Shown here: positions 45,763-54,058 of the stretch, one piece after another
Layout: each line of letters begins with the position of its first letter
Position numbering within the stretch: the stretch's first letter is position 1
DNA from: an uncultured Cyclobacteriaceae bacterium
GTDB lineage: Bacteria; Bacteroidota; Bacteroidia; Cytophagales; Cyclobacteriaceae
DNA length: 64,000 bases
Reading direction: 5' to 3'
NCBI GenBank assembly: GCA_905479015.1
Contig: CAJQKV010000042.1
Span: 1-64,000 of the forward strand
Program-made: the position numbers and the translations under genes
Notes under the pieces: generated by a model
What the model was told of the DNA's origin: nothing
Databases searched by the model: none
What the model saw: only the letters and a program-made list of their open reading frames with translations

Positions 45763-46809
45763 CTAAAAAATAAACGGCACAGGACATTTTACATCACGCG
45801 AACCTCGAGGAGGTTTTTTAACATCTCTTAAATCAAATGAATAACTCATAGAGAGCTCATGTGCCCCTCCACTGCTAAATCCTAAGTCTGACAATGTAAA
45901 ATCATAACTGTATCCTACCAGGGTAGGCCCTATTTTAACACCAAATAACAGCACGATATCACTTGGTCCGATTCCAGAAAAATCTTCGCTAGGAAAACCA
46001 CGATACCACAGACCCAACATGAGCGGCTCTAACATAAGACTCATACCCACATCGAGTTGAGTAAAGTCTTGCTGATCTTTGAAATTAAAAGAAGGGGTGA
46101 AACTTCTTTCTTTGCCCTCTTTTGAAGCCCATCTGGCGTTGATTTGACTGAAGTTTATTTTATAACCCCCATGCAATGAAAACTTGATCCTTAAAGGACT
46201 CTCATCTCCTGAGATAGATTGATTAGGCTCTGTGATATGATGAAAAGAGGTACCCAACCAAGCTTGTTTATTAAAAATAATACCTCCAAAAGCCAAATCC
46301 ATAAATTCAACGCTTAATCCTGTATTAAAAGATTCAATGGTTTGCGCAGAAATCAAACCCGTATCATCAAATTGATCTCCAAAAGTCAATCGATCAAAGT
46401 TTATATCTTTCCAGACGTAGCCCACTTCTACCCCTGGCCTGAAGGTCCAGTTATAATTTAATCGAACTTGATAAGCATATTGAACCGCCGCACTTCGAGC
46501 ATAGAGTCCTGCTAGACCTTCTCTATCTGAATTTAAAATCAAGCCCAAACTACTGCTGACATCATCAAAATTATAATAGGAGTAAAAGGAATAGCTTTCA
46601 AAGTTAGCATTGATCGAAGGCCATTGATTGCGATAATTTATCCCTGCACTACCCTGTTGATTGATCCCAACCAACGCCGGATTCAAAAACATAGGATTTG
46701 AATAATATTGTGAGAACTGCGTATCCTGAGCCATCAAAACATGCAGATGCAGTAAAAACAAGAAAAGAAATAAACCTCTTAGCCTCATTAAAGGATTAAA
46801 ATAGATCAA
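45763..46809 (-). CDS. PorP/SprF-family T9SS outer membrane protein
   Basis: A 348-residue protein with a signal peptide (MRLRGLFLFLFLLHLHVLMAQ region). Directly after it comes the family opening TQFSQYYSNPMFLNPALVG. The rest is alternating beta strands with GYSYDFTLSDL and HELSMSYSFDL, as expected for an outer membrane barrel. In Bacteroidota, members partner with a particular secreted protein: SprF with the SprB adhesin. It is divergent from the 1436-residue secreted protein with 101 bases between starts, which suggests that protein as the partner. A second, canonical PorP would be expected elsewhere. Confidence 0.9.
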   Translation of the reverse strand: MIYFNPLMRLRGLFLFLFLLHLHVLMAQDTQFSQYYSNPMFLNPALVGINQQGSAGINYRNQWPSINANFESYSFYSYYNFDDVSSSLGLILNSDREGLAGLYARSAAVQYAYQVRLNYNWTFRPGVEVGYVWKDINFDRLTFGDQFDDTGLISAQTIESFNTGLSVEFMDLAFGGIIFNKQAWLGTSFHHITEPNQSISGDESPLRIKFSLHGGYKINFSQINARWASKEGKERSFTPSFNFKDQQDFTQLDVGMSLMLEPLMLGLWYRGFPSEDFSGIGPSDIVLLFGVKIGPTLVGYSYDFTLSDLGFSSGGAHELSMSYSFDLRDVKKPPRGSRDVKCPVPFIF

Positions 46810-46910
46810 AAGTTAAAAAAACAATTACTAAAGCATAAATTTGGCATTATACTTTCGCCCACTGATACAACGTTAAATAAACCATAGTATTTTGCGGTAA
46901 ATTTAAAGAT

Positions 46911-49900
46911 TTGAATCCACAGTTGAACCACTTAATTATTAAATCCTTCGCAAACCTCATCACCATTTATCGGAAAGGTTTCATTTATACCTTTCTTCTG
47001 GTGATTTCGGTGGCTTCAAATGCGCAATTATTAAATGAGACACAATGGTTTTTTGGCAGTTCTACTGCCAACTTGCAATTTGACAAAAATGGGCTTCTCG
47101 TATACGAAGAGGATCGTATGAATGCAAATTTTGGATTGGGGGGGCCGGCAGTAATTAATCATTCTCTAACGGGAAACTTAATGCTATACACCGATGGCGT
47201 CCGGATTTATGATGGCTCTGGAGAAATCATGTCGGGTGCTGTTGATCTAAACGGTGATGCATCCGTCAATCAAACCGCCTTGGCCTGCCCCTCACCTGAG
47301 GATTCGGATCGATATCTTATTTTTACCAATGCCAGTGAGCTTTCTGCTGAAGATGAATTGCAATACAGTCTCGTAGATCTAAGTGCTCCCGGCAATGGGA
47401 GCCTTAGTGCTCCCCTTGGAGAGGTCCTATCAAACAATAATTCAGTAGGTCTTTTCAGTCCTGCAGAGGGTATGACCATAGTGCAAAGCACCTCTGATGC
47501 GAGTATCAGTTGGTTGATTGCCCAAAATAGAGGTACTTATACTTTTTATGTGTTTAGAATCACCAATGACGGTGTTGATCCGGAGCCTGCAAGTATTCTT
47601 TATCCTTTTACTACTGACATTAGGGAATTTGAAGCTGCCAATATGTCAATGAATCCTGATTCTTCTATTCTTGCTGTAGCACCCAAAACAGCCTTAAGAA
47701 ACGTAATGCTGATGAACTTTAATGATACTTCTGGAGTGTTGAGCTTCAATAGTCAAATTTTAAATACGGGTTTTCCAGATGATGCAAATCAAGGTATTTA
47801 TGATGTTGAATGGTCAAATGATGGTCGCAAATTATATCTTTCACGTTATGGTGCGTTGGATGAAATCTCAGGCGATCTTTATCTGTTTGATTTGTCCGAT
47901 AGTTTAAGTCTGATTCAATCGATTCTACCCGAACCCATTTACCGAAGTTATGGTCTTAAAAGAGCCATTGATGGCCATCTCTACCACCTCGTGCAAGAAG
48001 AGGAAGCAGGTCCTTATTTGGTGAAACAAATTAAAAATATTGATCTTAGTTATGATTTAATTGTATACGAAAATGATTTTTTAACGACCGATTTTCAAAG
48101 CACCCAGTTCCCCGCATTTGCACCCGCTACTTTTGAGGAATTTACCTCTTTAGATTTTACCTATTTAGACAGTTGTCAAGATCTATCTACTAAGTTTTTC
48201 CCTTTGGTTGATCCTCCCGCCAATCAATATTTATGGGATTTCGGTGATGGAAGCGGAATTAACAGTATCGCTCCCATACATGCTTACGAATCTGCGAGCA
48301 GCTATAATGTCACCCTTTATGTAGAGCTTAACGGTAAAATACAAAGTATCACTAAGTCCATTAACATCATTGCAGAAGAAATGGAAGTCAATCTGATCGC
48401 TGATACTACCATCTGTGTTAATGAAATTCTTACCCTTGATCCAGAGGCGGAAGATGGTATTTCATATCAGTGGAATACGGGTGAAACCACCAGCACCATC
48501 GATATTGATACCGCAGGTATTTATTGGGTAGAAATAACCGGTGCCTCAGGTTGTACTAAATATGCAGAATCCTCAGTCACGGAATACGGTGCCCAACGTC
48601 AAATTCAAAATAAATGGTATTTCGGAGAGACCGCAGGCATTGAATTCACCGAAGGTCCCCTACCAATCGATGATGAAAATCAAATGAACTCCTTGGAGGG
48701 TTGTGCGACCATAGATGATGCGGATGGAAATTTGATGTTTTATACCAATGGGAGAACCATTTGGAATAGCGCGCACCAAGTCATGCCCTTCCTATCTGAC
48801 AGCATCCAAAGTCTCTCGGGAGATAGTACAAGTAGCCAAGGTGCTTTGATTATTCCTTTTATGGATGATATTACCATGTTCTATGTATTCACAGCTGGAG
48901 AAGTCGATGCGGATGGAACCCATTTTCCCATGACTTATGCTATTGTGGATATGAAAAAAGATTCGGCCCGCGGTGCCGTTGTACTCAGTAATTTATCACT
49001 GTTTGACCAAAGTATTGAAAAAATCACTTCTTCGGGTTTTTCATTAAATGCATGGTTGATCACGCATGAATTCGGTAATAATTCTTTTCGAGCCAATCTC
49101 ATCGATGATGCAGGCATCGGGGCTACCGTATACACTCCAATCGGCAGCGTCTTAAAAGCGCAAACGCCTGAACAAGCCTCTGGGTATATGGCTTTTGGCA
49201 GTGGGACTCAATTGTTTGCTAATACCATTCCAGGTCCCAATACCCTTGAAATATTTGATTTTGATAACCAAACAGGGAATTTTGAAAATTTCAGACAAAT
49301 CGAAACTGAAGCAACAGAAGACCTCTATGGAGTGGCTTTTTCTAGTGATGGTTCTAAGATTTATACCACCTCAGTAAGTGAATTGATTCAGTTTAATCTT
49401 GATAGTTTAGATACGGAAGATGAAATAACTTACATCACATCAAGTAAATATGATGATTATAGTTCGGAAGGTGTCTACGGTGCGCTACAGCGTGGACCTA
49501 ACGGCATCATTTATTTGGCCATTGATCAAGGGCTCGCGGTGGGTACCATTTCTAATCCTTCACTGGAAGGTGCGGCAGCCAATTTCAATGCTACAGGTTT
49601 TGATTTGTTGGGGCATACCAGCAGAAAGGGTCTACCTAGTTTTGTCCAAAATTCAGGATCATCCCTTCAGAACCCCGCTGCTTCCTATGTCAATGCCTGT
49701 TTTGGGCTTGCTACTCAGTTTTATGCATCGGGTAGTTCTATTTTAGATGAATATTTTTGGGTTTTTTATGATTCATTATCTCAAACTGATACTTTGTATG
49801 CTACGAACGAGCAAACTACAGAATATGAATATGGTGCTGCTGGTTTTCAATATTTCACTTTGAATATTACCAATCGATGTGGCTATGACAGCCTGATCAC

Positions 49901-51221
49901 AGATACCTTGGAGGTTTATAGTCTTCCGGTGAACCCAGACATTATCGAAAGTGCCTCCATATGTGAAGAGTTTTTGGAACTTGCCGCATGGAATGAGGAT
50001 CGCAGTGATTATAATTATTATTGGTCAACCGGAGATACTTCCAGAATCATTGAAATTTTCGATCCCACTACCCTCTACTTAGCCATTATAACTGATGATG
50101 GTTGTTCCTCGGATACGCTAGAAATATTTGTAGGGGATGGGCGTCCAGACCTTGACTTAGGTATCGATCAACAGTATTGTCAATTTGATTCGGCATCCGA
50201 TTTAAACAGCTATATAAGTGACTTAAATACCCAACAATGGACCATTGATGGCGCAGTCCTTGATACGACCAGTACGCAGTCTATATCTACAGAAATCTCA
50301 GGTGTTTTTGAATATATCATTTATGCCAAAGAGGACGATGCTTTTGGTGGTTGTAGTAATACAGATACCGTTTTAATATCTGTAAAAGCAGCCCCAGAGC
50401 TCAATCCAACCTATACACCACCCTCTAATTGCGGTGCAGATGATGCACTACTCTCTTTTTACATTTCATCTGAAGGAAGTTACAGATACGATTTTAGTGG
50501 TATAGATATCAGCACTTTTGGATCTATTGATGGGCCCGATACCTTATCAGTCTCTGGTGGACTGTCTGCTGGAGTTTATAATTATAAAATCACAGACTTA
50601 GTCTCTAGCTGTATTTTGGAAAATCCAGTTATTATTGAAGATGACGCTCCCTTCTCATTATCAGCAAATAATCTGCCTGATTGTGATATCGATGCGAACT
50701 TGAGTTTGACGGTTTCGGGAGTAGCCCTTCCTTCAGCGGTAAATATATATATCAGTGACCTTAACTATGATACGGTATATGCCGAAAATAATCTTTATGT
50801 TCCGCTCAGTATTACACCAGAACTGGACTCAGGATTTTATTATGTAACCGTCGAAGAAATTGGTGATAGCGGACCCTGTGTTCAGTCCGATACCGTTCTA
50901 ATTACCCCACTGATTGCAGGAATAAATGACTGTCAACCTGAAATATTTGCACCAAATGCATTCAGTCCGAATGGTAACAGCCAGAATGAAAACTTTTTTG
51001 TATACCCCAATTTATTTATCGATCAATTTGAAATATTTATCTATACCCGATGGGGAGAGCAAATCTATTACTCAAATGATAAAAATTTCAGTTGGGACGG
51101 TACCTATAATGACCAAATCATGGGTCCAGCAACCTATGCCTATGTGATTAAATACACCCATATAGAAAAACCAGATTTAGGAGTTCAAACCCAATATGGA
51201 TCCATCTCTTTGATTAAATGA
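46911..51221 (+). CDS. Large secreted protein with tandem propeller-like modules, PKD domain and gliding-type C-terminus
   Basis: A 1436-residue exported protein. The start is TTG at 46911, the only start before the signal peptide (GFIYTFLLVISVASNAQ). Residues from about 46 (QWFFGSST) and again from about 569 (KWYFGETAG) begin similar modules, each with a W-[FY]-FG opening and GNLM-[LF]-YT-[DN]-G shortly after, so the N-terminal half is duplicated. A PKD domain with WDFGDG lies at about 440. The C-terminus (NAFSPNGNSQNENF, YTRWGEQIYYS, FSWDGTYND) is the type B T9SS sorting domain of gliding-associated proteins. It is probably surface-bound or released, and an adhesin role is inferred. Confidence 0.88.
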   Translation: MNPQLNHLIIKSFANLITIYRKGFIYTFLLVISVASNAQLLNETQWFFGSSTANLQFDKNGLLVYEEDRMNANFGLGGPAVINHSLTGNLMLYTDGVRIYDGSGEIMSGAVDLNGDASVNQTALACPSPEDSDRYLIFTNASELSAEDELQYSLVDLSAPGNGSLSAPLGEVLSNNNSVGLFSPAEGMTIVQSTSDASISWLIAQNRGTYTFYVFRITNDGVDPEPASILYPFTTDIREFEAANMSMNPDSSILAVAPKTALRNVMLMNFNDTSGVLSFNSQILNTGFPDDANQGIYDVEWSNDGRKLYLSRYGALDEISGDLYLFDLSDSLSLIQSILPEPIYRSYGLKRAIDGHLYHLVQEEEAGPYLVKQIKNIDLSYDLIVYENDFLTTDFQSTQFPAFAPATFEEFTSLDFTYLDSCQDLSTKFFPLVDPPANQYLWDFGDGSGINSIAPIHAYESASSYNVTLYVELNGKIQSITKSINIIAEEMEVNLIADTTICVNEILTLDPEAEDGISYQWNTGETTSTIDIDTAGIYWVEITGASGCTKYAESSVTEYGAQRQIQNKWYFGETAGIEFTEGPLPIDDENQMNSLEGCATIDDADGNLMFYTNGRTIWNSAHQVMPFLSDSIQSLSGDSTSSQGALIIPFMDDITMFYVFTAGEVDADGTHFPMTYAIVDMKKDSARGAVVLSNLSLFDQSIEKITSSGFSLNAWLITHEFGNNSFRANLIDDAGIGATVYTPIGSVLKAQTPEQASGYMAFGSGTQLFANTIPGPNTLEIFDFDNQTGNFENFRQIETEATEDLYGVAFSSDGSKIYTTSVSELIQFNLDSLDTEDEITYITSSKYDDYSSEGVYGALQRGPNGIIYLAIDQGLAVGTISNPSLEGAAANFNATGFDLLGHTSRKGLPSFVQNSGSSLQNPAASYVNACFGLATQFYASGSSILDEYFWVFYDSLSQTDTLYATNEQTTEYEYGAAGFQYFTLNITNRCGYDSLITDTLEVYSLPVNPDIIESASICEEFLELAAWNEDRSDYNYYWSTGDTSRIIEIFDPTTLYLAIITDDGCSSDTLEIFVGDGRPDLDLGIDQQYCQFDSASDLNSYISDLNTQQWTIDGAVLDTTSTQSISTEISGVFEYIIYAKEDDAFGGCSNTDTVLISVKAAPELNPTYTPPSNCGADDALLSFYISSEGSYRYDFSGIDISTFGSIDGPDTLSVSGGLSAGVYNYKITDLVSSCILENPVIIEDDAPFSLSANNLPDCDIDANLSLTVSGVALPSAVNIYISDLNYDTVYAENNLYVPLSITPELDSGFYYVTVEEIGDSGPCVQSDTVLITPLIAGINDCQPEIFAPNAFSPNGNSQNENFFVYPNLFIDQFEIFIYTRWGEQIYYSNDKNFSWDGTYNDQIMGPATYAYVIKYTHIEKPDLGVQTQYGSISLIK

Positions 51222-51253
51222 AAAAATGTGTTAAATAACCAAAATAAAAAAAT

Positions 51254-51610
51254 ATGAACCTATCGAAAATAAGCTACTTTCTGATGATCAGCTTTTTGAT
51301 CAGCCATACCTCTTGGACCAAAACACAGCTGCCTACTGCATTAAAAATACAAGTGATGGATGCCTCCGAACATCCTGTTGCTGGTGCTGAAGTGGTTCTT
51401 TACACCACAGAAGAAAACTATCGATTTCAAAAAAATGCATTTGCAAAAGGGGAAACTGACAAAAAGGGCAGGGTTACTTTTCGAAGATTACAACCTATCC
51501 CTTATTTCATAGATGCCCGGAATGAGTTGAAAAAAAATGACGGGCTCGCAGCTGTGACCGATTCACTTCACAAAAATAAAATAAACAAAGTCGTAGTATT
51601 GATTGAGTAA
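51254..51610 (+). CDS. Small exported Ig-like/carboxypeptidase-regulatory-domain protein
   Basis: A 118-residue protein with a signal peptide (SKISYFLMISFLISHTSWTKT). The mature part is a single beta-sandwich of the carboxypeptidase-regulatory-like type: LKIQVMDASEHPVAGAEVVLY, then TDKKGRVTFRRLQP. Such domains occur in adhesins and outer-membrane proteins. It lies 32 bases after the large secreted protein and on the same strand, so it may be co-transcribed and act with it. The precise function is unknown. Confidence 0.75.
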   Translation: MNLSKISYFLMISFLISHTSWTKTQLPTALKIQVMDASEHPVAGAEVVLYTTEENYRFQKNAFAKGETDKKGRVTFRRLQPIPYFIDARNELKKNDGLAAVTDSLHKNKINKVVVLIE

Positions 51611-51611
51611 A

Positions 51612-51779
51612 CTATTTCTTTAAGGTAATGACCACCATCGCGTATGCGGCAATCAAGACCCAAAAAGCACCATTATTAGAAAAAATATCTAAGTGAATGA
51701 CCTCCAATTTTTCCAAAACAACTACCAAAACCAACAATATTGAGGTCAGTCTGATTAAATTTTTCTTCCTTTGATCCAT
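51612..51779 (-). CDS. Small membrane protein, two helices
   Basis: A 55-residue protein from the ATG at 51779. The open frame continues upstream to 51938, but that part overlaps the Sua5 start and looks non-coding. Two hydrophobic segments are seen (about 10-24, LTSILLVLVVVLEKL; about 35-52, AFWVLIAAYAMVVITL), with basic residues at both ends. The function is unknown. It sits 1 base from the stop of the exported beta protein and 53 bases from the Sua5 start. Confidence 0.55.
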   Translation of the reverse strand: MDQRKKNLIRLTSILLVLVVVLEKLEVIHLDIFSNNGAFWVLIAAYAMVVITLKK

Positions 51780-51832
51780 GTTTCCTTTTCTCAATGTAAA
51801 TATATCAGAAAAATTATATTCTACTAAAATCA

Positions 51833-52780
51833 ATGGCTGAAATTGGTACTCAAATTTCGAAAGCATCCCGGCTACTAGAAAACAACGAACTGGTAGCCAT
51901 TCCAACAGAAACGGTATATGGCTTGGCTGGTAATGCACTGGAGCCCCTCGTTATAGCAAAAATATATACAGCAAAAGATCGCCCGAGTTTTGATCCGCTG
52001 ATCACCCATGTAACCAATATCGCTGATGCCTCCGCGCTGGTCCATACATTTCCCGCACTCGCCCAGAAGTTAGCAGAACAATTTTGGCCAGGTCCTTTGA
52101 CTTTGCTATTACCCAAACGAGAACACGTTCCTGATGTCCTTACCTCGGGTTTAGATAAAATGGCCATCAGAGTTCCTAATCATCCTATGACGCTCAATTT
52201 ATTGAAACAAATCAGCTTCCCGTTGGCCGCACCAAGTGCTAATCCATTTGGCTATGTTTCGCCTACTACTGCCGCGCATGTAGACCAACAGTTAGGGGCT
52301 AAAATTCCCTATATCCTTGATGGGGGACCGGCCCATATCGGTTTGGAGTCCACCATTGTATCGATTGAAGAAGAGGTCATTTACGTACATCGACTGGGAG
52401 GAATAGATATAGAAATGCTCAGAACGTTTGGCGAAGTAAACGTGCTGCCCCATACAAAAAGCAATCCCGATGCGCCCGGACAGCTCGACAGCCATTATGC
52501 ACCCAGAAAAAAGGTCGTTATAGGTGATCTAGAACTACTTCTTTTAAAATATTCAGATATGAAAACCGGTATTCTCTCTTTTTCCAAAACCTATCTGCAT
52601 CCCAATAAAAGCATCGTTTTATCTCCCGATGGAGATATAAATGAAGCTGCGGAACATCTTTTCAGTGCCTTGAGAACCTTAGATGCTGAAGATATCGACC
52701 TGATTTTAGGTGAATATGTGCCTCAAAAGGGCATTGGAAGGGCCATAAATGATCGTTTAAAGCGTGCTTCCTTTATTTAG
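51833..52780 (+). CDS. L-threonylcarbamoyladenylate synthase (Sua5/TsaC)
   Basis: A 315-residue enzyme that makes threonylcarbamoyl-AMP from threonine, bicarbonate and ATP, the first step of tRNA t6A. The YrdC domain (1-195) shows IPTETVYGLAGNAL, KDRPSFDPLITH and PLAAPSANPFGYVSPT. The C-terminal Sua5 domain (about 215-315) begins after SHYAPRKKVV. The two-domain form is Sua5 rather than the short TsaC. Its partner TsaE is encoded at 6.4-6.9 kb. It is followed by pgk after 64 bases. Confidence 0.95.
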   Translation: MAEIGTQISKASRLLENNELVAIPTETVYGLAGNALEPLVIAKIYTAKDRPSFDPLITHVTNIADASALVHTFPALAQKLAEQFWPGPLTLLLPKREHVPDVLTSGLDKMAIRVPNHPMTLNLLKQISFPLAAPSANPFGYVSPTTAAHVDQQLGAKIPYILDGGPAHIGLESTIVSIEEEVIYVHRLGGIDIEMLRTFGEVNVLPHTKSNPDAPGQLDSHYAPRKKVVIGDLELLLLKYSDMKTGILSFSKTYLHPNKSIVLSPDGDINEAAEHLFSALRTLDAEDIDLILGEYVPQKGIGRAINDRLKRASFI

Positions 52781-52844
52781 TAATAATTAATTTTAATTTG
52801 AAGAAATTAGATACAATTTTGTGGTCGAAAAATATTCAGTGGAT

Positions 52845-54032
52845 ATGAAAAATATAGATGATTTTAATTTCAGAAACCGAAAAGCCTTATTAAGAGTTGA
52901 TTTTAATGTACCGTTGAATAACGAACTAATAGTCACTGATGAAACTCGGATTATTGCTGCTATCCCCACCATTAAAAAAATCATAAACGAAGGAGGTTCT
53001 GTCATCCTAATGAGCCATTTGGGTCGACCAAAAAAAGGTCCAGAGGACAAATATTCTCTAAAGCACATTATCCCTAATCTTCAAGAAAAACTGGGTACTG
53101 AGGTAAAGTTTGCCAGCGACTGCATTGGAGCATCAGCCTTAGAGCTATCACAAACACTGGGAACAGGAGAAGTAATGCTCCTTGAAAATGTCAGATTCTA
53201 CCCAGAAGAGACCAAAGGTGATGAAGATTTTGCCTCCAAACTGGCAAAACTAGGTGACATTTATGTGAATGACGCTTTTGGGACAGCGCATCGCGCACAT
53301 GCCTCTACAACCATTGTCGCCCAATTTTTTGAAGATAAGTGTGCTGGATATATCATGGGCAGCGAATTGGCCAATGCCAAGAAGGTGCTCGAAGATCCCA
53401 ATCGCCCTTTTACGGCCATCATGGGTGGGGCTAAAATTTCAGATAAGATCATGATCATTGAAAAGCTTCTGGATAAAGTAGATCATCTCATCATTGGGGG
53501 TGGCATGTCATATACCTTTTCAAAAGCACAAGGGGGAGCCATTGGTAAATCTCTATGTGAAGACAACCGTATGGCATTGACTCTTGAACTGATTGAGAAA
53601 GCTAAAGCCAAAGGCGTAAAAATCTACCTTCCTCTTGACAATGTCATTGCTGATGATTTCAGGAATGAAGCCCATCGTCAGATCGTCAACTCTGGAGACA
53701 TTCCTGACGATTGGGAGGGGCTGGATATCGGCCCTCAAAGTATTGATGCGTTTGCAAATGTAATTAAAAACTCAAAAACAATTCTTTGGAATGGTCCTAT
53801 GGGAGTTTTTGAATTTCCGAATTTTGCTGTGGGTACCGAAGCCATCGCAGAGGCTGTGGTGACCGCCACTCAAAATGGTGGTTTTTCCCTCATCGGAGGA
53901 GGAGATTCTGCAGCCGCCATTAATAATCTAGGCTATGGTGATAAAGTATCCTATGTCTCAACAGGTGGAGGGGCTTTATTGGAATATATGGAAGGGAAAA
54001 CTTTACCTGGTGTGGCTATTTTAGAGGATTGA
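52845..54032 (+). CDS. pgk: Phosphoglycerate kinase
   Basis: The glycolytic kinase that moves phosphate between 1,3-bisphosphoglycerate and ATP. From the ATG at 52845 it is 395 residues, the usual size; a GTG 8 codons earlier is a weaker start. RVDFNVPLN opens the N-domain, MSHLGRPK and NDAFGTAHRAHAS contain the substrate-binding Arg and His residues, and the C-domain has GGAKISDKI and IGGGDSAAAI. It stands alone between Sua5 and recQ. Confidence 0.97.
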   Translation: MKNIDDFNFRNRKALLRVDFNVPLNNELIVTDETRIIAAIPTIKKIINEGGSVILMSHLGRPKKGPEDKYSLKHIIPNLQEKLGTEVKFASDCIGASALELSQTLGTGEVMLLENVRFYPEETKGDEDFASKLAKLGDIYVNDAFGTAHRAHASTTIVAQFFEDKCAGYIMGSELANAKKVLEDPNRPFTAIMGGAKISDKIMIIEKLLDKVDHLIIGGGMSYTFSKAQGGAIGKSLCEDNRMALTLELIEKAKAKGVKIYLPLDNVIADDFRNEAHRQIVNSGDIPDDWEGLDIGPQSIDAFANVIKNSKTILWNGPMGVFEFPNFAVGTEAIAEAVVTATQNGGFSLIGGGDSAAAINNLGYGDKVSYVSTGGGALLEYMEGKTLPGVAILED

Positions 54033-54058
54033 TACAACACTATAATTTTAGCTAAAAT

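Noticed and set aside
51780-51938. Longer reading of the small membrane protein, reaching into the Sua5 start.
   Set aside because: The extra part overlaps a well-conserved gene on the other strand and lacks a pattern of its own.
52821-52844. GTG start of pgk.
   Set aside because: The ATG at 52845 matches the conserved family N-terminus and gives the normal 395 residues.
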